A DNA stretch of 64,000 nt, taken from contig NZ_JACSPN010000020.1 of the NCBI RefSeq assembly GCF_015142735.1, forward strand, positions 17,961-81,960, written 5' to 3'. Made by a program: the position numbers and the translations under genes. The stretch is from Oerskovia douganii (lineage in GTDB: Bacteria; Actinomycetota; Actinomycetes; Actinomycetales; Cellulomonadaceae). The notes below the pieces were generated by a model. It ran no database searches. It saw only the letters and a list, made by a program, of their open reading frames with translations, and had not been told where the DNA came from. Below are positions 1-11,221 of the stretch, in pieces. Positions within the stretch are counted from its first letter, which is position 1, and each line of letters starts with the position of its first letter.

Positions 1-858
1 CGGCGCTTCGTCGCGAACGCGTCGCACGAGCTGCGGACCCCGCTCACGATCACCCGCACCGTCCTGGAGGTCGCGCTCGACGACCCGGGCACCGGGCGCG
101 ACGCGCGTCACCTCGGCACGACGCTGCTCGCCGTGAACGCCCGCCAGGAACGCCTGATCGACGGTCTCCTGACGCTCGCCGCAGCCGACCAGTCACCTCT
201 CGTGCCCGAGCCCGTGGACCTCGCGGAGGTCGCGGCGCAGGCCGTCGCGACCGCCGGGGCCCCGGCCCGGGAGGCCGGCGTCGCGCTGCACGTCGACACC
301 GAACCGGCCCGCACCCTCGGCGACCCGGTCCTGCTCGAACGCCTCGTCCAGAACCTCGTCGACAACGCGGTCCGCTACAACGAGCCCGGCGGTCGCGTCG
401 CCGTCGTGACCCGCCCCGGGCCTGGTGGCACGGTCGAGGTCGCGGTGTCCAACACGGGGCCCGTCGTCCCGTCGTACGAGGTCGAGGCGCTGTTCGAGCC
501 GTTCCGTCGGCTCGGGCGCGACGGCGCCGTCGCCGACCGTCGCGGGGGCTACGTGCGTGGCGGCGTCGGGCTCGGTCTGTCGATCGTCCGCTCGGTCGCG
601 GCCGCGCACGGCGGCCAGGTCACGGCCGAGCCGCGCGAGGGCGGCGGGCTCACGGTCTCCGCCCGGCTCCCGGGCCTTCCGGAGGGAGACTCTGCGGCGG
701 GGCGTCCGCCGTCGGCGCGCGGCTCGACGGCTCAGCCGGGCATCGGGACAGGCATCGGGACCGGTACGTCCGAGCCGCCCTCGACCGTGCGGCGCGCCCC
801 CATCTGGACGATCGCGGGCGCCGGCACGAACCCGCCCGCGATCAGCGCCTCGCCCTGA
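1..858 (+). CDS. Sensor histidine kinase, C-terminal part (5' end outside window)
   Basis: Membrane two-component sensor kinase, catalytic half only; the frame is open from base 1, so the start and sensor region lie upstream. The H-box SHELRTPL begins at codon 8, giving phospho-acceptor His9. The N-box LVQNLVDNAVRYNE is near codon 115 and the G-box GGVGLGLS near codon 187, so a HisKA plus HATPase_c pair is complete. It would autophosphorylate and pass phosphate to a response regulator that is not visible here. The last 40-50 codons are Pro/Gly/Thr-rich and run antisense through the end of the convergent ATPase gene, an overlap of 127 bases. The class is certain; the signal sensed is unknown. 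Confidence 0.9.
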   Translation, partial: RRFVANASHELRTPLTITRTVLEVALDDPGTGRDARHLGTTLLAVNARQERLIDGLLTLAAADQSPLVPEPVDLAEVAAQAVATAGAPAREAGVALHVDTEPARTLGDPVLLERLVQNLVDNAVRYNEPGGRVAVVTRPGPGGTVEVAVSNTGPVVPSYEVEALFEPFRRLGRDGAVADRRGGYVRGGVGLGLSIVRSVAAAHGGQVTAEPREGGGLTVSARLPGLPEGDSAAGRPPSARGSTAQPGIGTGIGTGTSEPPSTVRRAPIWTIAGAGTNPPAISASP

Positions 859-2210
859 CGGAAGAACGGGGTGGCCGCGAGCAGCTCGGGCGGCGCGAAC
901 CCGTAGACGCTCTCGAGCTCGACCAGGTCGGCGGGCGAGCTCATGCGCATGACGATCACGTTGTCGCACTGCGAGAGCACGTTCGGGTGGATCTTCGAGG
1001 GTCGCTGCGTCGAGAGCAGCAGCCACAGCCCGAACTTGCGCCCCTCGGCCGCGATCTGGACGACGCGCTCGGTCGTGAGCCGCTGGAGCTGGGTCGAGGG
1101 CTCGGCCGAGACCACGTTGTGCGCCTCGTCGATCACGATCAGGCGCGGCGTGCGCTCGGCGCGCGCGGCCCACAGGTCGTCGAGGAGCGCGAGCGAGACC
1201 GCGAGCTGCTCCTCGTGCGTGTGCAGGCTCCCGAGATCGACCACGACCGCACGGGGCCCCTCGGACAGGACCTCGCTGACCGACTGCCCGACGCCCGCCC
1301 ACACGTCCCAGTCCAGGATCCCCAGGTTCTCGACCCGCTGGGCCAGGCGGAGCGCGTCGGGCTCGCCCGTCGCGCGCAGCGCCGAGGGGATGGTGTGCGG
1401 GTCGAGCCTGCCCTGGGTCGCGATGCTGCGCGGTCCGGCGGTCCCCCCTGCGGCGCCTCCCGGTACGGAGGCGTCCTCGATCATCCGCAGGAACGTGTTG
1501 TACTCGCCGCGGTCGGTCAGCGGGTCGAGCTGGAGCACCGCGGCCTGGCTCGCGGCCTCCATCGCGGTCAGCCGGGCGGTCACGGGGTGGTGCTCGCCGT
1601 CGTTGCGCAGGACGCGCACGTCGAGCGCGCGCAGGCGCGCGGCGTCCTGGGGCGACGCGGTCTCGAGCAGCTCGCCGATCCGCACGAAGTCCGAGTTCGG
1701 GTCGAGGATGACCATGGGCAGGTCGGTGTCGATGAGGAGCTGTTCGAGCAGCACCCCGAGCGCGTACGTCTTGCCCGAGCCCGACTGCCCGCACAGGAAC
1801 GTGTGCCGGTTGAACCGGTGCGGCTGGAGCAGGGCGTCGACGTTCCCCCGGACGTGGTGCAGCTCGCCGATCCGCAGCGTCGCCCGCTCGCGCGCCTGGA
1901 GCGCCTCGAGGACCCCGGCGCCGGCGGGCGAGAGGTCCTGCGACGTGAACGGGTCGCCGCCCGAGGTCGCCACCGTGCCGTCGGGGCGCAGCTCGCCGAG
2001 GACCCGCCCGTGCCCGACGGCGTCGCCCGCCTTGGTCGCACGCGTCAGGACCTGCCCCATGACCAGGGCGGCGCCGGGGTGCGCGGCCGTCTCGGGGAAC
2101 GTCACCCCGATCGTCACGAAGTCCCCCGGCCCGATGCTCGACGAGCGCGGCAGGCGGTACGTGAACCGCCGCCCGTCGAAGGACTCGGACAGCGTCGTCT
2201 CGGTCGTCAT
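732..2210 (-). CDS. HerA/DUF87-type ATP-binding protein
   Basis: Predicted cytoplasmic P-loop ATPase of the HerA/DUF87 group, 492 aa. It opens with a small beta-rich HAS-barrel-like region (about residues 10-125). Walker A GQSGSGKT is at 141-148 and Walker B LIVIDEAH at 357-364, followed by an LSTQRPSKI sensor-like segment typical of FtsK/HerA motors. The ATG at 2210 was chosen because the protein similarity begins there; the longer open frame upstream is arginine-rich shadow coding. Archaeal HerA works with NurA in DNA end resection, but bacterial stand-alone members are poorly characterised, so a DNA-translocation or anti-phage role is only inferred. No NurA-like neighbour is present. Confidence 0.85.
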   Translation of the reverse strand: MTTETTLSESFDGRRFTYRLPRSSSIGPGDFVTIGVTFPETAAHPGAALVMGQVLTRATKAGDAVGHGRVLGELRPDGTVATSGGDPFTSQDLSPAGAGVLEALQARERATLRIGELHHVRGNVDALLQPHRFNRHTFLCGQSGSGKTYALGVLLEQLLIDTDLPMVILDPNSDFVRIGELLETASPQDAARLRALDVRVLRNDGEHHPVTARLTAMEAASQAAVLQLDPLTDRGEYNTFLRMIEDASVPGGAAGGTAGPRSIATQGRLDPHTIPSALRATGEPDALRLAQRVENLGILDWDVWAGVGQSVSEVLSEGPRAVVVDLGSLHTHEEQLAVSLALLDDLWAARAERTPRLIVIDEAHNVVSAEPSTQLQRLTTERVVQIAAEGRKFGLWLLLSTQRPSKIHPNVLSQCDNVIVMRMSSPADLVELESVYGFAPPELLAATPFFRQGEALIAGGFVPAPAIVQMGARRTVEGGSDVPVPMPVPMPG

Positions 2211-2365
2211 GCGGGGCCTCCGGGGTCGCAGGTCGCGGTGCACGACAAGGATCGACCAGCGCGGGCGGAAGCGCACCCGCAGGCGCGGCCCGCCGGGCGG
2301 AACCCTGCCCGACGGCGCAGCCCGCCCGCGAGGTCCGTCCCGCCGGGGGCGGGGGCCGGGTGACG

Positions 2366-2977
2366 TCAGGCGGCCGGCGGCCGCCCGTACGTGAGCACCC
2401 GGAACCGGACACCGTCCTGCGAGGTCTGCCAGGCGTCGCCGACCGTCACCGGGACGCCGGTGCGGTCCGTGGGGCCCGCGAGCACCCAGTCGCCGTCCGG
2501 CCCGGCCTCGATCCCGGGAGCGAACGCGTCGCCGTCGACCTCGAGGTCGATCTCGGTCACGACGCAGCGGTCCGCGAGCGGCAGGGTCGCGGCGTACACC
2601 TGCGCGCCGCCCATGACCCAGACCTGCCCCGAGCCCGACTCCTCGGCGGCAGCCGACGCGAGCGCGAGCCCCTCCTCGACGGACGGGGCGACCACGACGC
2701 CGGTGCCGGTGGCGCCCGGGCGGGCGGCGCCGTCGGGCACCCAGCCGTCCTGGCGCGTCACGACCACGTTGAGCCGCCCCGGCAGGGGGCGGAAGCGCAC
2801 GGGCAGCGAGTCCCACGTGACCCGACCCATGACGACCGGGTGGCCCGTGGTGACGCGACGGAAGTGCGCGAGGTCCTCCGGCAGGTGCCACGGCATGACG
2901 CCGCCCGCACCGATCACGGGGCGGCCCGCGGCGTCGCGCGCCTGGGCCCAGATCAGTCCGACGACCGGACGGCTCAC
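2366..2977 (-). CDS. folA: Dihydrofolate reductase
   Basis: Reduces dihydrofolate to tetrahydrofolate with NADPH, recycling the dihydrofolate produced by ThyA just upstream. The product is 203 aa, somewhat longer than the usual 160-180. The substrate-site motif [12 protein letters not shown] starts at residue 28, with Asp35 as the expected catalytic acid; NADPH-site segments GRVTWDSLP and VMGGAQVY follow. The GTG start at 2977 overlaps the thyA stop as GTGA, so the pair is translationally coupled. The extra length is acidic and Gly-rich linkers (for example near residues 80-95), not a new domain. Confidence 0.93.
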   Translation of the reverse strand: MSRPVVGLIWAQARDAAGRPVIGAGGVMPWHLPEDLAHFRRVTTGHPVVMGRVTWDSLPVRFRPLPGRLNVVVTRQDGWVPDGAARPGATGTGVVVAPSVEEGLALASAAAEESGSGQVWVMGGAQVYAATLPLADRCVVTEIDLEVDGDAFAPGIEAGPDGDWVLAGPTDRTGVPVTVGDAWQTSQDGVRFRVLTYGRPPAA

Positions 2978-3780
2978 ACCGCCACCGGCGCCTTGATCGT
3001 CGGGTGGTGCTGGTAGCCCACGACCTCGACGTCCTCGTACGTGTAGTCGAACAGCGAGTCGCGCGGGGCCAGGCGCAGGGTGGGTGCCGGGTACGCCTCG
3101 CGGCTCAGCTGCTCGCGCACCTGCTCGACGTGGTTGTCGTAGACGTGGCAGTCGCCGCCCGTCCACACGAAGTCTCCGACCTCCAGGCCGGACTGCGCCG
3201 CGACCATGTGCGTGAGCAGCGCGTAGGACGCGATGTTGAACGGGACGCCCAGGAACAGGTCCGCGCTGCGCTGGTAGAGCTGGCACGAGAGCCTGCCGTC
3301 GGCCACGTAGAACTGGAACATCATGTGACAGGGTGGCAGCGCCATGCCCCCGAGCTCGCCCACGTTCCACGCCGAGACGATCATGCGCCGCGAGTCCGGG
3401 TCGGTGCGCAGCGTGTCGAGGACCTGGCTGATCTGGTCGACGTGCTGCCCGTCCGGCGTGGGCCACGAGCGCCACTGGACGCCGTAGACGGGGCCCAGCC
3501 CGCCGTCCTCGTCGGCCCACTCGTCCCAGATCTTCACGCCGTGCTCCTGGAGCCAGCGCACGTTCGAGTCCCCGCGCAGGAACCACAGCAGCTCGTAGAC
3601 GATCGACTTGAGGTGCACGCGCTTGGTCGTCACGAGCGGGAAGCCCTGCGACAGGTCGAAGCGCATCTGGTGGCCGAACACGCTGCGCGTGCCCGTCCCC
3701 GTGCGGTCCGACTTGTGCGTCCCGGTCTCCAGGACGAGCCGGAGGAGGTCTTCGTAAGGGGTCTCGATCGGGCCAGGCAT
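2974..3780 (-). CDS. thyA: Thymidylate synthase
   Basis: Methylates dUMP to dTMP using methylene-tetrahydrofolate. The 268 aa length is close to that of Escherichia coli ThyA. Catalytic Cys151 sits in [13 protein letters not shown]; the phosphate-binding arginines (DRTGTGTRS near 25-33, DSRRM near 129-133) and the C-terminal [10 protein letters not shown] are all present. It begins at ATG 3780 and is the first gene of a thyA-folA pair. The 107-bp gap to the divergent OsmC gene must hold its promoter; no clear operator was seen. Confidence 0.97.
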   Translation of the reverse strand: MPGPIETPYEDLLRLVLETGTHKSDRTGTGTRSVFGHQMRFDLSQGFPLVTTKRVHLKSIVYELLWFLRGDSNVRWLQEHGVKIWDEWADEDGGLGPVYGVQWRSWPTPDGQHVDQISQVLDTLRTDPDSRRMIVSAWNVGELGGMALPPCHMMFQFYVADGRLSCQLYQRSADLFLGVPFNIASYALLTHMVAAQSGLEVGDFVWTGGDCHVYDNHVEQVREQLSREAYPAPTLRLAPRDSLFDYTYEDVEVVGYQHHPTIKAPVAV

Positions 3781-3887
3781 GGTCGGATCCTAGGCAAAGT
3801 TTCCACCGTATCGTGAACCGCCACGCGAACGTTCCACACATCGGCCGCTAGGATCGGCGTCTCCTCAAGGGTGAGAAGATCAGCAGC

Positions 3888-4367
3888 ATGACGAACCCCA
3901 CAGCCGCAGCCGAAGAGATCCCCGCGTCGTCCCCGTCACCGGCGGACGCCCTGTGGGTCGAGCGCACCGGCACCCGCACGTACACCGGCTTCTCGGCGCG
4001 CGGCGCGAGCGTGTCGATCGGCCCCGCGAGCGAGGGTGCGGTCTTCACCCCGGGCGAGCTCCTCAAGATCGCGCTGGCCGCGTGCGCCGGCATGAGCAGC
4101 GACGCGCCGTTCGCGCGCCGCCTGGGCGACGACTACCAGGTGACCATCCGCGTCGACGGCGCCAAGGACATGGCCGAGGACCGCTACACGGCCATCACCG
4201 AGCACTTCGAGATCGACCTGTCGGGCCTCGAGGACGACGCGCGCGAGCGCCTGCTCAAGGTCGCGGACCGTGCGATCGAGACGACGTGCACCGTGGGGCG
4301 AACGGTCCGGAACGGTGCCACAGTGGAGCACACCTTCGGCCCGGTCGTGGGAGCCGTCGGCGAGTAG
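3888..4367 (+). CDS. OsmC family peroxiredoxin-like protein
   Basis: Small cytoplasmic thiol peroxidase family (OsmC/Ohr), 159 aa. The two family cysteines are both present: Cys66 in ALAACAGMSSD and Cys134 in IETTCTVGRTV, matching the pair that reduces organic hydroperoxides. The N-terminal 20 residues are a Ser/Pro/Ala-rich extension. Start ATG 3888 lies about 10 nt after GTGAGAAG. It reads away from thyA. The second motif lacks the exact Ohr-type surrounding residues, so it may be a general OsmC rather than a dedicated organic-peroxide resistance protein. Confidence 0.88.
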   Translation: MTNPTAAAEEIPASSPSPADALWVERTGTRTYTGFSARGASVSIGPASEGAVFTPGELLKIALAACAGMSSDAPFARRLGDDYQVTIRVDGAKDMAEDRYTAITEHFEIDLSGLEDDARERLLKVADRAIETTCTVGRTVRNGATVEHTFGPVVGAVGE

Positions 4368-4445
4368 CGGGTCTGCCGCAATCGTCGCGGGACCCCGCGT
4401 CGAGGCGTCGAAGGACAGCCGCCACCACGAGGAGGGAGTCGTCCG

Positions 4446-5456
4446 ATGAGTCGTAGGAAGAAGGACGCAGAGGCCCAGGTGGCCGTGTGGGGGACGTCGG
4501 ACAGCGTGCGGCCCGAGCCGCAGCGCGGGCGTCTGACCGCGGTCGAGGACGCCCCCGAGGGGCAGCCCGCCGACGACTGGGGCGACCTGCGGAGCACGCC
4601 CCTGCTCGACGCAGCCCTGGACAAGGCCGTGACGATCCCGTCGTCGGTCATCCGCGCGCACGTCGACTCGGTGCGCCGGCGCAACCCGCACGCGTCCCCC
4701 GCGCAGGTCATCGGGATCCTCGAGCGCGAGTACCTCATGGTCATCGGGGCAGCGGGCGGTGCGGTGGGCGCGGCAGCGGCGTTCCCGGCCGTCGGCACGG
4801 GCATCGGCATCGCGCTGACCGCGAGCGACGTCGCCACGTACTTCGGCTCGTCGGCCGCGTTCTCGCTCGCGGTCGCGGACGTGTACGGCTTCGAGGTCGA
4901 CGACGCCGCGCGCCGCCGTGCCCTGCTGCTCGCCTCGGTCCTCGGGGACAAGGGGTCGGAGCAGGTCGAGAGGGCGGCCGCGGGGTCGGCCATGGCGTGG
5001 GGCAAGGTCCTCATGACGAGCATGCCGTCGAGCACGCTCAAGAAGGTCAACAAGGCCCTGACGAACAAGTTCCTGCGCACCCAGATGGTCAAGCACGGTG
5101 GCCTCGCGCTCGGGCGGCTCGTGCCGTTCGGGGTGGGCGCGGTCGTGGGGGTCGCGGGCTCGCGCGCGCTCGGCAAGACCGTGATCAGCCAGACGCGGCG
5201 GGCCTTCGGTCCGCCCCCCTCGACGTTCCGGCAGGTCCTGGAGGTCGTCGAGGTGCCCGACGGCGCCGCTCCCCCGCTGCTCGTCCCCGCACCTGCGGAA
5301 CGGCTCGGCGTGGTCGACGCACCGGTCCCCGGGGCGGGGCCGGGGGTCGTCGACGAGGCGGCCGGACGTGCGGCCGTCCGGGACGCCCACGGCGGGGCGG
5401 GGGCGCCCCGCGGCATCCGGTCGGTGCGTTGGCGCCGACCCGGGAAGTCCTCGTGA
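4446..5456 (+). CDS. EcsC-like hydrophobic protein
   Basis: Protein of 336 aa, probably membrane-associated and of unknown function. After a charged N-terminus it carries an Ala/Gly-rich hydrophobic stretch (about residues 98-125) followed by VYGFEVDDAARRRALLLASV. That pattern of hydrophobic segment, YGF, two acidic residues and an Ala/Leu-rich helix resembles the EcsC family. A second hydrophobic glycine-rich segment (FGVGAVVGVAGSRALGK) lies near residue 230. A good Shine-Dalgarno, GAGGAGGG, precedes the ATG. The C-terminal 90 residues are Pro/Ala-rich. The stop overlaps the next start (GTGA), so it is co-translated with the SRPBCC protein. The family assignment is from pattern memory only. 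Confidence 0.6.
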   Translation: MSRRKKDAEAQVAVWGTSDSVRPEPQRGRLTAVEDAPEGQPADDWGDLRSTPLLDAALDKAVTIPSSVIRAHVDSVRRRNPHASPAQVIGILEREYLMVIGAAGGAVGAAAAFPAVGTGIGIALTASDVATYFGSSAAFSLAVADVYGFEVDDAARRRALLLASVLGDKGSEQVERAAAGSAMAWGKVLMTSMPSSTLKKVNKALTNKFLRTQMVKHGGLALGRLVPFGVGAVVGVAGSRALGKTVISQTRRAFGPPPSTFRQVLEVVEVPDGAAPPLLVPAPAERLGVVDAPVPGAGPGVVDEAAGRAAVRDAHGGAGAPRGIRSVRWRRPGKSS

Positions 5457-6016
5457 CCGCTGCCGACGAGCGACGTCCGGCCGCCGGCCGCGTCGAGCTC
5501 ACGCACGTGCTGCCCCTGAGCGCCGAGCGGGCGTTCGCGCTGGTCGCGGACGTCCGCACGCACCCCCGCTGGGTGCCGCTGAGCCGTGGGACGTTCCACG
5601 GCGCGGACGGCTCCACGGTGCCCGCGACCGCGTGGCGGCCGGGGGTGGGGGCCGAGTTCACGATGGTCTCCGGACCGTTCTCCCCCCAGGGGGCGCCCGG
5701 GTTCCCCGACCGGATGCGGGTCACGGAGTGGGTGCCGCCCTCCGACGGCAGGGCGGGCCGGGCGACGTACCTGAAGCTCGGGCCCGCGCTCCTCGGGGAG
5801 GCGGGGATCGTCGTCGTGCCCCTGGCCGCGCACCACCTGCCGGACGTGCACCGGCGCGAACCGGTGGGCCGCTGCGCCGTGACGTGGTGGGAGGACGTGT
5901 ATCTCGCGGGTCCCCTGCCGCGGGCCGTGACGGCCCCGTTCGCCGCGCGCGTGCTGGACCTCATGATCCGGCTGTCGCTGCGCCGTCTGGACCGGATCGT
6001 GGCGCGGGGGCGGTGA
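5453..6016 (+). CDS. SRPBCC (START-like) family protein
   Basis: Cytoplasmic ligand-binding fold protein of the polyketide cyclase/SRPBCC type, 187 aa. The opening VELTHVLPLSAERAFALVADVRTHPRWVPL is the standard first strand and helix pair of the family, and the final amphipathic helix (ARVLDLMIRLSLRRLDRIV) closes the cavity. The GTG start at 5453 overlaps the previous stop. The ligand cannot be read from sequence. A strong bidirectional hairpin immediately follows the stop. Confidence 0.75.
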   Translation: MTAADERRPAAGRVELTHVLPLSAERAFALVADVRTHPRWVPLSRGTFHGADGSTVPATAWRPGVGAEFTMVSGPFSPQGAPGFPDRMRVTEWVPPSDGRAGRATYLKLGPALLGEAGIVVVPLAAHHLPDVHRREPVGRCAVTWWEDVYLAGPLPRAVTAPFAARVLDLMIRLSLRRLDRIVARGR

Positions 6017-6027
6017 CGCTCCGCTGC

Positions 6028-6083
6028 CGAGAACGGGGTCGAGGCCGGGAACCATCAGGTTCCCGGCCTCAACCCCGTTCTCG
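6028..6083. terminator. Bidirectional hairpin terminator
   Basis: Two 26-nt arms (6028-6053 and 6058-6083) pair with one mismatch around a 4-nt loop, ATCA. It lies between the convergent SRPBCC and PadR genes and ends only 5 nt from the PadR stop, so it can terminate both. No T-tract, as is usual in high-GC actinobacteria. Confidence 0.85.
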
Positions 6084-6088
6084 CCCGG

Positions 6089-7003
6089 TCAGGCCTGGTC
6101 CGCCTCCAGGTCAGCCGGCGGCTCGGTCGCGGGCTCGACCGACGCCTCGGCGTCCGCCGTCTCCGCCGGGCCCGCGAGGATCAGGTAGAGCTCGCGGCGC
6201 GTGCGCTCCAGGAGCGCGAGCGCCTGGGCGGCCTGCTCGTCGGTGCCCGTGCGGGCGACCTGCCGCAGGGCGTCCGCGACCGACGCGAGCGCGCCACGGA
6301 GCTGACGCGCCGGACGGGTCCCGGCGTCGGCGACGTCCTGCCACGGGGTGCCCAGGTCGTCGGCGTGCTCGGTGACGTAGGTGCGGCCGGCGTCGGTGAG
6401 GCTGGCGAGCTTGCGCCCGCCCGAGGCCGTGATGGTCACGAGGCCCTCGTCCTCGAGCAGGCTCAGCGCGGGGTAGATCGCGCCGGGGCTCGGCCGCCAC
6501 GCACCTGACGTGCGCTCACCGATCTCCTGGATGACCTGGTAGCCGTGCATGGGCTCCTCGGCGAGGAGCAGCAGGACCGCGGCGCGGATGTCTCCGCGGC
6601 CCGCGCGGCCGCCCGGGCCACGACCTCCGGGGCCGCGGTGCCCGCGACCACGGGGACCGCCGGGGCCGCCTCCCGGTCCGCGGTGGCCGCGGGGACCGCG
6701 GCCCTCGAACCGGTCGTCGAAGCGCTCGTCGTGACCGTGGTGGCCCGGGTGCTCCGGGTGGTCCCGGTGGTCGTGGGTGTCGTGACCGTCCTCGGGTCGG
6801 CCGGGGCCGTCGGGGCGTCCTCCGCGGCGACCGCGAGGGCCCCCCGGGATGTCGCCGAAGTCCGGGCCGAAGCCCTCCGCGGACGGAGGGAAGTCGTCGC
6901 GTCGGCGACGGGTGCGGCCCCCGAAGGGGTCGAGGGCGCCTGCGCGGCCGGAGCGGTCGCGGGGCGGGCGGGAAGCGTCTGGGTGCTGGTGGGGGGTACG
7001 CAT
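6089..7003 (-). CDS. PadR family transcriptional regulator with long low-complexity N-terminus
   Basis: DNA-binding repressor, 304 aa, about twice the usual PadR length. The PadR winged helix is at roughly residues 137-215 (GDIRAAVLLLLAEEPMHGYQ, then SPGAIYPALSLLEDEGLV) and is followed by a C-terminal helical dimerisation region. The first 135 residues are extremely rich in Gly, Arg, Pro, Asp and His, with DHRDHPEHPGHHGHDERF near 78-95. Such tails could bind metal or nucleic acid; this is inference. The ATG at 7003 follows GCAGGAG. A dyad about 180 bp upstream (7188-7208) may be its operator. A shorter start near residue 137 is possible but has no obvious ribosome site. Confidence 0.85.
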   Translation of the reverse strand: MRTPHQHPDASRPPRDRSGRAGALDPFGGRTRRRRDDFPPSAEGFGPDFGDIPGGPRGRRGGRPDGPGRPEDGHDTHDHRDHPEHPGHHGHDERFDDRFEGRGPRGHRGPGGGPGGPRGRGHRGPGGRGPGGRAGRGDIRAAVLLLLAEEPMHGYQVIQEIGERTSGAWRPSPGAIYPALSLLEDEGLVTITASGGRKLASLTDAGRTYVTEHADDLGTPWQDVADAGTRPARQLRGALASVADALRQVARTGTDEQAAQALALLERTRRELYLILAGPAETADAEASVEPATEPPADLEADQA

Positions 7004-7407
7004 GGGGATTCTCCTGCAGGGTCGTGTCGTGTGGGGCCCTTCGCGGGCGTCCGAGCATTCGGGCTCGGGAGGCGGGTGCCGGTGGGTTCTCGTCGGTTCT
7101 CCGACGGGTCCTCGGCCTGGCGTCCGGGTCCTCGGCGCGGTGCGGTCCGTCCGTCCGTCTGCCGCGTCGATGAGTTAAAGATATATCGTTGACGTATCGA
7201 TAGTCAACCCCCGATCTCGATCAGGTTGCGGGACCCGCCCCCCACCCGGTTCGCCCGCCACGAGACACCGTCCAGGTCGTACAGTGACGGGAAGGCCCAG
7301 GCGGCGCTCGCACCGCCCGGGACCGGCAGTCAGCAGCACCCGTGCAACGACGCACGACCCCGCACCGTCGCACGTCCCACGCCCACCGAGACCCGACAGA
7401 GGCGCAG
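7004..7407. other. Divergent intergenic region, padR / dimethylargininase gene
   Basis: 404 bp without a supportable gene. It contains one conspicuous AT-rich patch (7173-7208) with dyad symmetry inside otherwise GC-rich DNA, and must carry promoters for both divergent genes. The ribosome site CAGAGGCGCAG lies just before 7408. Confidence 0.6.
7184..7208. promoter_or_regulatory. Putative PadR operator
   Basis: GTTGAC-N9-GTCAAC (7188-7208) is an inverted repeat centred on the palindrome TATCGATA and is preceded by ATATATCG. AT-rich dyads of this kind are typical of PadR autoregulation. Assignment to this regulator is inference from position. Confidence 0.5.
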
Positions 7408-8351
7408 ATGACGACCAGCACACCGGGACCCACGCGGGTCCCCCGGCACTACCTCATGTGCCGCCCCACGTACTTCACGGTCAGCTACGAGATCAACCCG
7501 TGGATGGACCGCGCCCGACCCGTCGACACCGCGCTCGCCGTCTCCCAGTGGGAGCGCCTGCGCGACGTGTACCTCGACCTCGGGCACCGCGTCGAGCAGA
7601 TCGCCCCCGAGCCCGGCCTGCCGGACATGGTCTACGCGGCCAACGGCGCGACCGTGGTCGACGGCCTGGTCTACTCCGCGCTCTTCCGCCACCCCGAGCG
7701 CGCCCCCGAGGGCCCCGCCTACCTCAAGTGGTTCGCCGACCGCGGCTACGTGACCCACTCGGCCGACCACGTCAACGAGGGCGAGGGCGACCTGCTCGTC
7801 GCGGGCGACGTCGTGCTGGCCGGCACGGGGTTCCGCACCGAGCGCAGCGCGCACCAGGAGGCCGCGAACCTCTGGGGCCGCGAGGTCGTCACGCTCGAGC
7901 TCGTCGACCCGCGCTTCTACCACCTCGACACCGCGCTCGTGGTGCTGCGCGGCAGCGAGGGCGCGCCGCGCCTGGCGCCCGGCGGCGCACCGCCGCCGTT
8001 CCTCGCCCCCCTGCCCGACGGCGCCGCTCCCCCACCCGAGGCCCCGCACCTCGCGCCCGCCCCCGCCGCCCAGGTGCCGCTCGACCTGGCCTACTACCCG
8101 CCCGCCTTCTCGCCCGCCTCCCAGGAGGTCCTGGCCGAGAGGTTCCCCGACGCGCACCACGCGACCGAGGACGACGCCCTGGTGCTCGGGCTCAACGCCG
8201 TGAGCGACGGGCGGCACGTGGTCCACACCCCGGCCGCGACCCACTTCGCGGGCGCCCTCGCCGAGCGGGGCTACGAGACGATCGCGGTCGACACGTCCGA
8301 GCTGCTGCGCGGCGGCGGCGGCGCCAAGTGCTGCACGCTGGAGATCCGGTC

Positions 8352-8355
<4 letters not shown>
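7408..8355 (+). CDS. ddaH: Dimethylarginine dimethylaminohydrolase / amidinotransferase-fold hydrolase
   Basis: Cytoplasmic guanidino-group hydrolase, 315 aa. DDAH enzymes turn methylarginines into citrulline plus methylamines; relatives act on arginine. The N-terminal FTVSYEINPWM, the conserved MVYAANGATVVDG, the GEGDLLVAGD segment, catalytic His in FYHLDTALVVL and catalytic Cys308 in GGAKCCTLEIR all fit. An unusual Pro/Ala-rich insert of about 45 residues sits between the HLDTA strand and LDLAYYPPAF. The ATG at 7408 was preferred over the upstream ATG at 7342 because of the GAGG ribosome site and the start of homology. The stop overlaps the aminotransferase start, pointing to joint arginine/ornithine catabolism. 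Confidence 0.87.
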
Positions 8356-10953
<2,598 letters not shown>

Positions 10954-10977
10954 CGCCCGCCTGCACATCGCCGTACC

Positions 10978-11018
10978 CGACGGGCGGCCGCGGACCCCTG
11001 GTCTGCGGCCGCCCGTCG
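10978..11018 (+). terminator. Rho-independent-like terminator
   Basis: Perfect 14-bp stem (10978-10991 with 11005-11018) and a 13-nt loop, 25 bp after the aminotransferase stop. Ends the ddaH-rocD-aspT transcription unit. Confidence 0.85.
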
Positions 11019-11221
11019 TCGCATGATGGAGGTCTCGGTCGCTGCGGCGCCCGCCCCCGTCGGCTCGGTCGCCTGGTGGACAGGGTCGCCCGGTCGCGAC
11101 AGGACGTGGCAGGACGGGCCGACGCGACCAAGGACCCGGCCGCCCGGGGCACCGATGAGTTCTCGCTCCTCCCGCGGTCGGAACTGGACAGACCCGTGCA
11201 CCACCCCTGAAGGGAGCACGC

